From Lottia gigantea (lineage: Eukaryota; Mollusca; Gastropoda; Lottiidae), in contig NW_008711113.1 of the NCBI RefSeq assembly GCF_000327385.1, positions 338,915-402,914 of the forward strand: a stretch of 64,000 nt of DNA, written 5' to 3'. The position numbers were made by a program, and so were the translations under genes. This document shows, piece after piece, positions 44,101 through 54,899 of the stretch; the stretch's first letter is position 1, and every line of letters starts with the position of its first letter. The notes under the pieces were generated by a model that had not been told where the DNA came from, did no database searches, and saw only the letters and a program-made list of their open reading frames with translations.

Positions 44101-47100
44101 TAAAGATGGAACAACGCTTACAGCCGGTAATAGCGTTGTCGGGATAGAGCCTTGGATCCCAACCTACTGGAAAATGGGGGGGGGGGGGTTACCAAGGAAT
44201 ACAAGCGGGGAAACTCGAGTATCTTCTATACATATTTGGAAAAACAGTATGACATAGGTCGAGGTCCATAGGAAAGCTTTCATCTTGTATTCATAAGTAT
44301 TGTTGCTTAAGAAAGTAGAAGGTATACTTGGTCAGCAATGAAAGTCAGAATTACGAGGAGTTCGAAAGGTTTGGATCCAAGGTGGTAGAACTTACCCATT
44401 CGTGGGAAGTTCGAACTACGAATGAGGCAGTCATACAGTTCATGAGTTCCATTGATACCAAGAAATTTGGTGAAAAAAGAAAAGTTAGCTTACCCCTCCA
44501 CCGACGGCCCAGGCTAAGAAGGAAGTAGTCATACAGTTCCTGAGTTCCATTGGATGACGATCTTCATGTTCATAACATTCATACTGTTGGCCGATCATTG
44601 AGTCGGTATAGTTGACATGAGCTGGACACTTGTAGACTATAATATGGTGAACATACTCTAAGTTGACCTTTTCTATTATTGGTTCAAACTGAAAGATATA
44701 GAGGATTGACTTGATAACATTGGTCCTAGAGTTCAGTTCATGGTGGTTTTCAGAAAGCCATTTGCTTTGTTTATAAAGCTTAGGCTTCAGCACAGTTGGT
44801 TAGTGGTTAGAGCGATGGGATTTTTATATAGCGTCAGATCCTTGTTAACGTCGAAGAGCAGGTAATAGTGGGTTCTAATTGCGGTCGGTGTGTGAAAATC
44901 TGGTGGCCTTTTCTCACTACGGATAATCCGGGAAAGACCAATGCCAATAAGTTTGGTCACGATCAGGCTGCGTGAAAAAAATGATTGTTTCTTTCTATAG
45001 AGTAGCAACACAGACAGGGTTGCATCTTCCACATCTTCAGGCGAAGCACATAGAAAGTCAACTGCATTCGGACTTACCATAACCATATGGTGTTTCTTGT
45101 CTAGTTTGGGTACTCTGTATGATGTACAGTGATAGTAGGTGTCCTGCACTGGCAGATGAGTCTAAAAATATCAAAGGAAAATGGCAACATTATTTAACGA
45201 GTACTTCCACGGAGATCTTGAGGTTCGTCAATATATTGTAATATAACAGCTTCCGGGCAGTTTGGCCTTATACCTTGAGTGGTATTTTCTATCGTGTGAA
45301 TCGATAAGGACCGTAAACACTCCCCTACACAAATAGAAATGCACATCACAGATGCGAAAATTTAGGAGTATCAGATTCGAATCAGGTCTGCCGAAAAATG
45401 AGCATTCCTTTCTCGCTAAAATCGACCATCAAAGACATTGCAACGGAAAATCGGTATACGAGCTTGGAGCTAGCAGATTGAAAGCAGATCTAAATAGTTG
45501 GTTACCTTTTTGTTGACGAAATCAAAATGTATAGCATCCTTTGGTAAATGTTGGTTTTGAGCAGGACTCAATAATAACAGACTCTTGGAACCTTTATTAC
45601 TATCACCATGGAAAGGTAGACCTGTTTCATGCTGAGGATCTTCAGGATGCCACGAAAATATGACTTTAGTGGTACCTTCCTGAAAACCACAAACGGAATT
45701 TAAAAATCTGATCTTATTTTCGACATAGAAAACAACACAAATATCGATCAAGATTCATTTGTTATTTTACGTTCGGAAAACCCATTTTAAATCAATCTTC
45801 AGAATCAGGCATGTTATGAAAAAATGAACCGAATGGAGTTTTACTATTCTGTTTCTGTTGGAGTTAATGAAGCGGGTAACGCCATGTAGTGTGCAATGGG
45901 GTAAATTATTTCAGTCCAGTGGCATTAACCTACTTTTTGTCTAATACCTATATAGCACAGCGGTCTCGTTTTATTGCTCCTTCAAAACGACAAGACAGCA
46001 CCTCCGACCTGCATCACTGACAAAGGGAACAGGGCATTAACTTCAAAGACATTTGATTAACGTCCAATTCAAACGCGAGTTTACCTCAATATTGCGATCG
46101 TCCTTATCACAGCTTCTCAATTTTCTCACAAATTTCAAAACAGTCTTGCCGTTCTCTTCTTTACCAGAGAGTAAAATCCAATCTTGTGACTTGTCGATTA
46201 TTGGTTCATAATGACCGATCGAATGACGATCCTAAAATAGAAGCAAAAGATGGACTATATTTGATAATGAAACTAATCGTTGATTAAGACTCGAACTAAA
46301 TTATAATCCCTTAAAAGGTCGAACCATCAACATCAACATCAGTATCATCATCATTGTCATCAATATCATCATCATTGTCATCAATATCATCATCATTGTC
46401 ATCAATATCATCATAAGCATTATCTTATTCCTCAGCGCAATGCATAGGCTGTTACCAAATTCGACAAAAAATTCAATCCATTGCAACCTAAGTGCCACTT
46501 CATTAGCGACTGCTTACAGACATGTAACAAGTGGGCAATATGGACAGCAAAAAAACTGTGAACCGTCCCCAATCTGATACCATCCGATTGGATACAAATA
46601 AACACACGTTTCCTGACTGAAACAATTTGGCTGGTGGGCATATGGTATGACTTGTAGAATAAATCAAGAGAACCTTACCTTAAAGTGGACAGCTCCATCC
46701 TTCACCCAACCAATAACGACATCAGCTGGGAACATCTGACCATGAGGTGAAAGTCCAAAACCAACATAACCTAGAGTCTTGACGTGAGATTCAAATGTGA
46801 TGTGGGTATTGTTATACTTCCAGAATAACTCGAAGACACCGTTAGAATCTAGAACATCATAGTTAGTGAATGGTTCTGTGGGTTGACTCTTCTGAAGAAC
46901 AGGATCTGAAGGTTGCTCTGGTGGTGGTGGTATGGCACCGGCAGTTAATAGGATTACTAAGCATAGCAATCTGAAGTATAACATTCGACGTATTGAATGA
47001 AACTTTTCTACATCAAGAATACAAGAAACATCAACTCAGTAATATACCTTTCTGAACCAAGTAATACACCTTTCCCAGTGGCGTGTGAATCAACCATGGA

Positions 47101-47277
47101 AGAATTAACTTAGTTTCTTCATAAAAGTCAAACCTAGGTATTTCCGTAATCAAACTAAATGGAACCCGAACCTAAAGCTCCGTTCAGCAAGGTAATGAAA
47201 AGCCATCGGGCACAATCTCCATATTATTTTAATGTGGTGAAAGTTTAAACATAGAATATTACTTACATTCGATACAT
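41175..47277 (-). CDS. DBH/MOXD1-like copper monooxygenase, gene B (12 exons)
   Basis: Exons on the minus strand: 47277-47267, 46970-46679, 46231-46085, 45679-45506, 45161-45078, 44688-44494, 44030-43928, 43357-43191, 42793-42614, 42289-42230, 41770-41516, 41264-41175. They sum to 1,758 nt, 585 residues, with the same lengths and phases as gene A except exon 9 (180 against 186 nt). Signal peptide MYRILLCLVILLTAGA, DOMON domain, then both copper domains with all ligands: HH in VHHIIVYKC, H of ETHYNNP, HSH at 406/408 in PHSHLLG and M480 in EEMCIGFLMYYPK. The protein is probably secreted or lumenal; its hydroxylation substrate is unknown. Exon 2 is about 95% identical to gene A at DNA level, whereas exons 11 and 12 differ at roughly a third of residues. 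The C terminus is TITKKYEKMNMCDQTKITIG. It lies 3 kb upstream of gene A on the same strand. The exon 11 donor is GTTTGT, weaker than the GTAAGT in A. Confidence 0.92.
41910..42140 (+). repeat. Element X-like fragment in gene B intron 10
   Basis: CAGTGGCTCAACTACTATAC, GATTGAACCAAGTTAACGGA and CCTATGTCCACGGGCCAACA then CTCATCT match the central part of element X, with an unrelated insert. Confidence 0.5.
42375..42960 (-). repeat. SINE S1 fragments around gene B exon 9
   Basis: One fragment (42383-42590: GAAATGGAGTTTTACGTCCT, CGACATGCATCACTGACAGT) lies 3' of exon 9, and another (42840-42960: AGCAACGCCATGCATTTTAC, ATGAGGGCAATTTTGCCTGG) lies in the intron before it. Both are reverse oriented, that is, in gene sense. 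The exon itself is not affected. Confidence 0.55.
43369..43730 (-). repeat. SINE S1 fragments and local duplication in gene B intron 7
   Basis: GAAATGGAGTTTTATGTCC and AGAGTTTTACGTCCTACTTT are two S1 tails. Between them a piece of exon 8 is repeated: CCAGAGCTATTTATCACATC then TGAAATTGAAATG at 43491-43520 copies the exon 8 acceptor region (43341-43370). The duplicate acceptor lies upstream of exon 8 and carries only the first few codons. Confidence 0.6.
44783..45010 (+). mobile_element. SINE family S2 with tRNA-like head, gene B intron 5
   Basis: The head reads GTTGGTTAGTGGTTAGAGCG (A-box-like) and TAGTGGGTTCTAATTGCGG (B-box-like). The body and end follow: CTACGGATAATCCGGGAAAG, ACCAATGCCAATAAGTTTGG and AAAATGATTGTTTCTTTCTA. 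It lies antisense in the 389-nt intron between exons 5 and 6. This is the only S2 copy here in which I can read a pol III promoter. Confidence 0.72.
45826..46060 (-). repeat. SINE S1 body and tail in gene B intron 3
   Basis: GAACCGAATGGAGTTTTACT, GGGTAACGCCATGTAGTGTG, GTCCAGTGGCATTAACC and CCGACCTGCATCACTGACAA: reverse S1, strongly diverged. Confidence 0.6.
46318..46415. repeat. TCATCA-type microsatellite in gene B intron 2
   Basis: TCATCATCATTGTCATCAAT plus ATCA, a 24-bp higher-order unit, repeated about four times. It creates a Met/Ile-rich minus-strand frame that is not a gene. Confidence 0.9.
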
Positions 47278-47934
47278 GTTTTGTGCGGAGAGGATTCAAA
47301 CCTATGGACACTTGACGTTCTCGAAGTTCGTTAAATATCGGGAGTATTGCACAACTACGTATACAAAACATAAACAAAAGAAGGGTAGCTGTGGGATTGA
47401 CTTTTCTGAAACAATTTTTTAAAGATGCGACATGGAAGAGTTTAAGGATTTTTCTCTGAGGCTTTCAAGATTGGTTGGTCGCCAACAACATGAACAGTGA
47501 ACATGTATCAGACAGAGAATAGCACAGCGGTCGGTTTTTGAAAAGGATTTGTCAAGTGGAATCAGATCAGCCCACTACAAGAATAGCCTCGTAGATACTA
47601 GAATCCAATAATTTCAAATTTTCAACAGTATGACATTGAATACATCTACGGCCACCGTTGACGTTACCAATAACGTCAAATTATCGCCCCGTAATGTAAT
47701 GCAGTAACGCAACAAAATGTAGGCGGACCGATAAGGACAATTCTAAGTTTTGTCCCTTTAAAATAAATCACTCAAGTTATCTCTTCATTTGTCATATGAC
47801 GAGTGAGTATCATCGTTACTAAGTCGAAGTCTTAGATATTTAAAAATGTAGTGTCACCAGTTCATGTATCATCTACATAATGGCAAGCTATAACGAACTA
47901 CGTCTTATACCTTGACTGCAATATCAACCTGTCT

Positions 47935-48195
47935 TGTATCACGGAATGCAGCCATTAGATTGGATTGTACGCCAGCGAATACATCCAATCAGCCCTAGAC
48001 AGCCTGACTGCTAACATTATGTCTTATTGCTTACAGACATTCTGTCGAGGGCTGATTGGATGTAATTTCTAACGTAGAATGCAATCCAATCGCTGCATTT
48101 ACAAATGCCAATCAGAGCCCTCGACAGATAGACTGTTAACAGTATGGCTTATTGTTTACAGACATTCTGTCGAGGTGTCTGATTGGCTGATAAGT
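47935..48195. repeat. Hairpin-type element Z, copy 1
   Basis: GATTGGATTGTACGCCAGCG and ATACATCCAATCAGCCCTAG face GAGGGCTGATTGGATGTAAT and AGAATGCAATCCAATCGCTG in inverse order. A second pair surrounds TTTACAGACATTCTGTCGAG, which occurs twice. Non-coding palindromic repeat. Confidence 0.6.
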
Positions 48196-48227
48196 ACTTG
48201 AAATGCACGAAAATTGCAAATCCCTTC

Positions 48228-48350
48228 ATATATACCTCACCCTATAAATTTCGCTTTCTTTTTATTTATACATGTCTTTTCTATATATGGCGGAGTCTCA
48301 AGAAATGAAGAGTCGTCTTTTTAACTTTCATATGCGGATAACTCTGTACT
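48228..48350. repeat. MITE P2, small fragment
   Basis: ACATGTCTTTTCTATATATG, TCTCAAGAAATGAAGAGTCG and AACTTTCATATGCGGATAAC match the P2 middle in reverse. No ends. Confidence 0.5.
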
Positions 48351-49149
48351 CAGCTTGAATTACTTGTATCCAACTCGCAAAAAATCAACAATTTTGGCCG
48401 AAAAATTGTCGATTTGGGAAGCGACATTGTTATGACGTATTTGGATTGTTATCTTCTGTTCACACTACAAAATGTTTGGTTCAAAAATTTTCACTTTTTG
48501 AGATATTAGCCAAAATAGCCAAAAAGTACCTCTTAGCTGTAAAATTGTGTGAAAGATAAGGTTCGACGCAAGTTTTGTCAAGTGCTACGAGTGAACCACT
48601 CAGTAATGACCATGCACCTCGTTTTAAAACTGTCATAGTCTTGAACATCCAGTGTCTCGATCATAAGGTAGTAATTTGGTTTTGCGATATGGTAGGTTTG
48701 ATTCTCCCAAATATACAGGCCTAGGCTGGAAAATACTTTCAAAAAGAAAACGGAATGAACGGTCAGCACACGCTGAATATTTTCCTCTGGTCTGACATTC
48801 TGAAAAGTATGACGTAAAACTCATATATGTTCTGAAATTAGATGAAATAATAAACCACCCAATCTTTTTCTGTTTAATTCATCTGGGGTAAATTTTTTGC
48901 ACAAACTAGTCTATTATCGGACGTTAAATCGATCTTTAAAAATTTGCATATGTAGAAATTTTGTAGGACATTTTGTACGGGTAATTGCACTTATGTAGGC
49001 TAAAGAGGAAGGATTATTATTTTTATAAGAAAATGTTTTATTGATTTTTAAATAATAAAACAGGTTTATATTTTTTTAATGATAACCTGAAATCAATGAT
49101 CTGCATGGAAATATCTTATTGGCATGATTAGCAATTATGGTTTTGATCA

Positions 49150-49325
49150 ATAGAAATGAATTGAAATAGAGTTTTACGTTCCACTCCATGCAGTGGGCAA
49201 TTTGTGAAATTTTTCTAGGAAAGCGACATATGCATACTTTATTCTTTTCCGTCTGTCGAGAATCTGTAACGCTTGTGCTATGTTCATGAAAAAGCGTCTA
49301 GTCGTATAGATGGGACAATCTAAGC
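49150..49325 (-). repeat. SINE S1 body and tail
   Basis: GAATTGAAATAGAGTTTTAC, CTCCATGCAGTGGGCAATTT and AAAGCGTCTAGTCGTATAGA, reverse oriented and diverged. It abuts element Z. Confidence 0.6.
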
Positions 49326-49329
49326 TACT

Positions 49330-49610
49330 ATCTGACTTGACTACCTATCTTGCATTTGATTGGATTGTGCGTTAGCAAATACAGCCAATCCGAGGCTTCA
49401 ATAGAAAACTGTAAACACTAAGCCATATTGTTAACAGTATGTCGAGGGCGTTGACTGGCTGTATCACGGAAGTTTGTAAATGCATCGATTTGGTTGGATT
49501 TTACGTTAGCGAACACAGCCAATCAGGTTCCGCGACAGAAATAAGCCATAAACGCTATGATTGGCCATATTTGTTGGTGTATAATCCAATCTAATCGCCT
49601 CATTCTGTGA
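49330..49610. repeat. Hairpin-type element Z, copy 2
   Basis: GATTGGATTGTGCGTTAGCA, ACAGCCAATCCGAGGCTTCA and TTGGATTTTACGTTAGCGAA then CACAGCCAATCAGG; same layout as copy 1 with several diverged arms. Confidence 0.55.
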
Positions 49611-49686
49611 AACAAAAATGATTGTTAATGAAGTCATTTACTCCAAATATTACGAGATTCCTGATTGGATATATCGAATGGTACAG

Positions 49687-49871
49687 CATGGTCTGCCAAT
49701 GGAGGTTATTTGTCTCTAATGACGAGAATATGGGATTCTTCAAGCAATGGTTAGATGTGAATAATCATCGTACCGTTGCTAAAGAGACATGGAAGGTGAT
49801 ATGGTCTTGTCTAACATTCAGCCCAATAGAACTAAGGTACAATAGTTTTCAGTTTAGTGTCTCAATGATAT
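49687..49871 (+). CDS. Possible orphan exon, DCUN1 (PONY) domain-like
   Basis: Within a 98-codon frame, the stretch CQWRLFVSNDENMGFFKQWL, then DVNNHRTVAKETWKVIW and SPIELRYN resembles the C-terminal part of DCN1-like proteins (cullin neddylation co-factors), where a W-[RK]-L-V-F motif, a QWLNFL-like helix, an [IV]-[SA]-[RK]-[DE]-TW motif and a DLSNY motif follow in this order. An acceptor (ATGGTACAG) precedes it, and donors AAG-GTACAA (49836) or AT-GTAAGT (49871) follow. I found no flanking exons for the N-terminal half or the usual AWP-containing end, so this is at most one exon or a retro-fragment. The resemblance is by memory and may be chance. Confidence 0.25.
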
Positions 49872-49997
49872 GTAAGTACATTATTCTGTTGGCATGTAAT
49901 CAATGTTTTCATCAGTAAACAATATCTTATATTTTAATTTATTATAGAAATCCATAAATTCATACATCATGTTAATCCGAAAACCTAAAATGGTGAC

Positions 49998-50310
49998 TTA
50001 AAGGCATTGTAAAGAGGTTTTCTTAATTTTCTATGTGTATCGGGGACACTGTTAACATCAATTTGCACCATTTCAATTTTCAGTCAGCCGACTGTGGTTC
50101 CTGCAATTTCACAACAACAAAAAATATGTGTTTGATGACGTCACTAATCGCAAAATATGCTTGTATCACACAAGGGCCTATAAGCACTTAGATTTAGTGG
50201 AATCGCAGGAACCGCAGGCGCCTGGATGAAAATTTGAATGGTGTAAATTGATGCTATCAGTGTCTCCAATTCACATAAACAGTTTAGAAAATCTCTTCAC
50301 AATCCCTGGT
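49998..50310. repeat. MITE family P1 copy
   Basis: Left TTAAAGGCATTGTAAAGAGG, right ATCTCTTCACAATCCCTGG; GATGACGTCACTAATCGC sits in the centre. The right TTAA is lost. Confidence 0.8.
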
Positions 50311-50491
50311 GGAAACAAGACAAAAACACATATCTCGGCTTATTTACTAAACATACAACTAATACTGGTAGCCCGCAGTGGGTAATTATAAACTCCAATT
50401 ACCATGTAAATACTAGTTATAGTATTGATTGTCCATATTTATAATCTGTCATTTCACTCAATGCCAGACTACTCTACACATATCCCGAGTC

Positions 50492-50810
50492 TTAAAGACC
50501 TTTATTCGCCATTTTCGTGGGGTTGAGCCTTACTTATACGTAAATAGTCTTTAGAAGTACTGGAAGTACACGAAAATCGCATAATCTCTTCAAATTTACT
50601 TCAAACCAGAAATTTCACTTTTTTTCCTGTATATGTCAATTAAAGACGAGTCGTCATTTTAACTTTCAAAGGCGGATAATTCTGGACATATATAGATTTG
50701 AGGCCTCAAGTTTCGACGACCAGTTGTAGTCTCTGTCTCTGATTGGCTTAGCTAAATAAATTCTCGTTTTGAGACCACTGGTTAAACGAATGGCGAACCC
50801 CTCGCTTTAA
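50492..50810. repeat. MITE family P2 copy, reversed
   Basis: TTAAAGACCTTTATTCGCCA at the left, GAATGGCGAACCCCTCGCTT TAA at the right; inner GACGAGTCGTCATTTTAACT and GGCGGATAATTCTGGACA. Confidence 0.75.
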
Positions 50811-50929
50811 TCTGGTCCTTAACTCAGATGAAACTGAATGGAGTTTTACGTTAACTTAACGATAGTAGATTATTCAGGTCAGCTCAAATTACTGGTCAGC
50901 GAGTTAAAATAATCTTTGATCATTATTCA

Positions 50930-51075
50930 AGTCAGCCCAACTGTAAATGAGTGAGTAAGGATAATCTGGGTGAGATCAATGCCAAGGGGTTTGTCACTGA
51001 ACCACTGGCAGAAAATGTCCTTGTGAACCTAAAGTGTTATCCTTGTAAAAATGATTGTTTCCCTCTTTTGCTTTT
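50930..51075 (+). repeat. SINE family S2, body and end
   Basis: CAGCCCAACTGTAAATGAGT, ATCAATGCCAAGGGGTTTGT, CACTGGCAGAAAATGTCC and GTTATCCTTGTAAAAATGAT then TGTTTCCC. The head is missing. Confidence 0.65.
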
Positions 51076-51469
51076 CGTTAGTACACTTAAAGGTTTTGTG
51101 TCCACTTTTGGTTCTAATTGAAGTTCGGCATATTCAAAGTAATTCGATATCTGCCACATGTCACGTAAGATGTTAAACATTAATCGTTGAAGCCGTGGAA
51201 GAGTGGCCTAAAGAATCAATAATATAGGCCATAGAATACATTTATCTAATGTGTCAACTAGATAATTAACAAGTCTCAAATTCTAGATATGTTTACATTA
51301 AGTCAATTGATTAAAAGTGGTCACTTATTATCACGTCAAACAGTCAAAATTTACAGAACTTTCATCTATATTTTTTTCATATGTCACCAAACAAAATCAA
51401 CAATAATGCTCAAATATTATTTTCTCGTGTTGTGTCAATGTTCCAGTACAAGATTTTTTTGTACAAAAG

Positions 51470-52030
51470 AATTATATCTCAAATTCTATTATGAATTATA
51501 TCCCCAATTCCACCATGAATTATATCTCATATATTATGATTATATCTCGTATGTTTGATGTATTATATCTCATATTTACAATGAATTATATCTCAAATTC
51601 TTCAATGAATTATTTCTTCCATGAATTATATTTCCAATTCTACAATGAATTATATCTCAAATCCTACATATGAATTATATCTCAAATTCTACATATCATG
51701 AATTATGTCTCAAATTCTTCAATGAATTATTTCTTCAATAAATTATATTTCCAATTCTACAATGAATTATATCTCATATTCTACATATGAATTATATCTC
51801 ATATTCTACATATTATGAATTATGTCTCATATTCTACATATGAATTATGTCTCATATTTTTGATAATTTATGTCTCATATTTTTGATAAATTATGTCTCA
51901 CATTTTTGATAAATTATGTCTCATATTTTTGATAAATTATGTCTCATATTTTTGATAAATTATGTCTCATATTTATGATAAATTATGTCACATATTTTTG
52001 ATAAATTATGTCTTGACTTCTGTGACAGAA
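51470..52030. repeat. ATGAATTATATCTCAAATTC minisatellite
   Basis: About 20 copies with two related units: ATGAATTATATCTCAAATTC plus TACAT in the left part, and GATAAATTATGTCTCATATT plus TTT in the right part. The step from one form to the other inside one array suggests successive expansions. Frames of 60 and 89 residues are artefacts. Confidence 0.88.
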
Positions 52031-52489
52031 TTATATCTTTAATTCTTCAATGAGATATATCTCAAATATTGCACATTAATTCTAATTAAGGCTCAAACAT
52101 TGATATATTTTTCAAACGTAAGAACATAGGTATATGTTTACAAACCTTGAGCCAATAACGACCTACAGCGAGTTCACAATGACCTATGAGAACTTCTATA
52201 ATTATATTGATAATCTTACGACCACAGTTCCATTTCTTACCTTGAATATTATAAATAGCTTATTTTAATCCAAAATCAATAGCTCATTATAGTGTGTCAA
52301 TTAAAAATGATGACGTTGGTTTTTAATCAGGGACTGACCAGGGCCGAGGTAACATTCTTGGATTTACATGATATACCTTTAGCAGTAATGACAAAGAGGG
52401 TCCAATAAAGGGTAGAGACTAAACATGTTAAAAAGCCTATGTTAATGGCAGTGAACCGGAAGGGTAAACGATACGCTCAAAAGATGAAG

Positions 52490-52665
52490 CTATCGATTTC
52501 CAACTGGTAACTATCCATGTTAGCGGAGGACCTGACTGCGGAAAAACATCTAGTTGTTCAGAGGGGACAAATAAACCGAGACTATGTGGGCCACAGGCTA
52601 TGTACTTTAAAGATCCATCGACATTTGGAAACCAAATCATAAAAGGTGGGTAAATCCACTGTCCT
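52490..52665 (+). repeat. SINE S1 body fragment
   Basis: ACATCTAGTTGTTCAGAGGG, GACAAATAAACCGAGACTAT and TTTAAAGATCCATCGACATT match the S1 body in sense orientation. Confidence 0.6.
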
Positions 52666-52887
52666 GGCAAACTCTTACTTATTATATGTTAAATTTCCCG
52701 TCTTAGATGGGCCAAACTGGGGCAGGGCGTATTTTCATGTCCTTGTGGTTGAAGAAAGGAAATTTTCAGCGGGTTTGCACCTTTAATACAATAAAAACAA
52801 TTCAGATGGTTGAAAGTTATAACTGGTACTGTAACGACGACAATTATAAAGTCTGATATCAACATGCTACTTTATATAGTTCTGTGC

Positions 52888-53205
52888 TTAAAGGGATTGT
52901 AAAGTGTTTTTTTTTTAATTTGTTGTGTGTATCGGAGACCTTGATAACATCAATTTGTACCATATCAATTTTAGATCAATTGTCTGTGGTTCCTGCAATT
53001 CCACTAAAAATAAGTATTTGATGACGTCATTGCAAAGAACCATAAATTCCGCGATTAATGTCGTCATTAATCACAAATATTTTTAGTGCAATTGCAGGAA
53101 TCCACGGACGTCTGTTTGCAAATTTGCATGGTGTAAATTGATGATATTAGTGTCCCCAATACACATAAATAACAAGTTTAGAAAACCTCTGTACAATCCC
53201 TTTAA
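52888..53205. repeat. MITE family P1, TTAA-bounded
   Basis: TTAAAGGGATTGTAAAGTGT at the left and CTCTGTACAATCCCTTTAA at the right; TTTGATGACGTCATTG in the centre, with an extra internal palindrome (GATTAATGTCGTCATTAATC). Confidence 0.83.
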
Positions 53206-53399
53206 TTAACCATGTACAGTTTTATGTACATTAGATAAATTCATTTGAACGCATAAATAGATGATTACATCTGATGTATCGCTTGGAGTGGAGTTAGTTG
53301 AATTAATCCATGTATTATTTGTTTACCATTGTAATAGGATACACGCAATTCCAAATTCTATATAAAAGTGTATTTGCTGCCGGTTTCTGAAAAGGTAAT

Positions 53400-54130
53400 T
53401 TGTATATGTTTTTCTCTTTTTTTGGGGGTTTTTTTGTAAAAGGGTGAATTTACAAAGGTTTGTATACGGTGTATGCTTTTTTGTATACAAAAAAGGTAAT
53501 TGCTTTTACATTTACAAAGGTGTGCATTGTTTGGAAAAATGGGAGATACATGTACATTTATAAAGGATGTATTTGGTATTTGGATTCTGAAAAGGGTAAT
53601 TGAAATTACATTTACAAAGGATTGTATTTGGTGTGTTTGAAAGAATAATCGGATTACAAAGGACGCATGGTTTTTGGCCAATTGGATATATATCAACGAA
53701 GGATGTAATTGGTAATGGATATTGAAAAGGTAATTGTCTTTGAAAGAATATTTGTATTACAATTGAAACATATTTGCTAACCGAATCTACATAAAGAACG
53801 CGATTTACCATTACAAAAGCTGCTGGATAATGTTTTGGCTTTTGTATTTCCATTTACAAAGGACGCATGTCTGTTGGCCAATTCAATTACATTAAGCAAG
53901 GATATATTTGATGCTTTTGAAAAAGTAATTTATAAACAAGGACGCATGTCTGTTGGGGAATTCAATTACATTAAGCAAGGATATACTTGATGTTTTTGAA
54001 AGAGTAATTTATTACAAAGGACGCATGTTTGTTGGCAAATATGATTACATTAAGCAAGGATATATTTGATGTTTTTTGAGAGAGTAATTTATTACAAAGG
54101 ACGCATGTTTGTTGGCAAATTTGATTTGGG
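53400..54130. repeat. Degenerate array, unit about 75 bp
   Basis: Best preserved at 53860-54120: three to four copies of ACAAAGGACGCATGTTTGTT, GGCAAATATGATTACATTAA and GCAAGGATATATTTGATG. Older variants (AAAGGTAATTG, TTACAAAGGATTGTATTTGG) extend left to about 53400. Minus-strand frames of about 100 residues reflect the repeat. Confidence 0.78.
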
Positions 54131-54324
54131 CACGAATTCGCAGGTTTCGATATATTCATTACAAAACTAATTGATTTCAAAATAACATTCGAAGCCTGGG
54201 GGAATTGTTCGTATTCATTTCTTTTACATGATACTATGTCTATAAGAGATATCGAACACAATGGATTAAATTGAGTAAGAAGACATGAGAAGACATAGGA
54301 AAAATCTATATATTATTATGTACA

Positions 54325-54625
54325 AAGAATAATAACCTTAAGTTTTCAAGGACCAGCTGGTCTTCCTCTAGACATTGATTTTCAAGGATTACACGTATTC
54401 ATTTACAGCTTGTTGGGATTTGACCACAGACCGTACCAGGCCTACCTCAATTATCTGCAGATTTCAGCATCTTACCTCAAACTGTTTGGGTAATGAGGTG
54501 AGAACTGGTGCAGACTACTACTCGGATGTTCAGACGATAACAACCTAAAGTTTTCAAGGACCAGCTGGTCTTCCTCTATACATCGATTTTCAAAGATTAC
54601 ACTCTACACTGATCCATCTCAGTTA
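54325..54625. repeat. Two-copy repeat containing S2-like sequence
   Basis: ACCTTAAGTTTTCAAGGACC, AGCTGGTCTTCCTCTAGACA, TTGATTTTCAAGGATTACAC and an ATCTGCAGATTT-type end occur at 54335 and 54543. The GGACCAGCTGGT word is that of S2. Confidence 0.65.
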
Positions 54626-54899
54626 TCTACAGCTTGAAGCAGCGACACCAGACCGGTGCAATCTATTTTCAGAAACCGGAAGGAGACGAACACTTCTCAA
54701 AATTGATAGTTGTCCTTGGAAGCCCATACCAGGACCTTGTGTTATGCTCCCGAAAAAAATTTTATTTTCAAAGGGTTGGTCAACAATGAATAATGGAAAA
54801 GACAATCTTGTGAAAAGACCAGGCATAAAACATTTTATTCGATTACACGTTAACCCATTTTCAGTCACATGGGAATGTATTAGGAATAGTTAATAAAAC

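Noticed and set aside
44783-44885. tRNA-like sequence considered as a functional tRNA
   Set aside because: The arms do not pair as a cloverleaf and it runs straight into the S2 SINE body.
46301-46498. Met/Ile-rich minus-strand frame
   Set aside because: TCATCA microsatellite inside intron 2 of monooxygenase gene B.
53358-54261. Minus-strand frames of 96-113 residues
   Set aside because: They follow the degenerate 75-bp array and have no protein character beyond the repeat.
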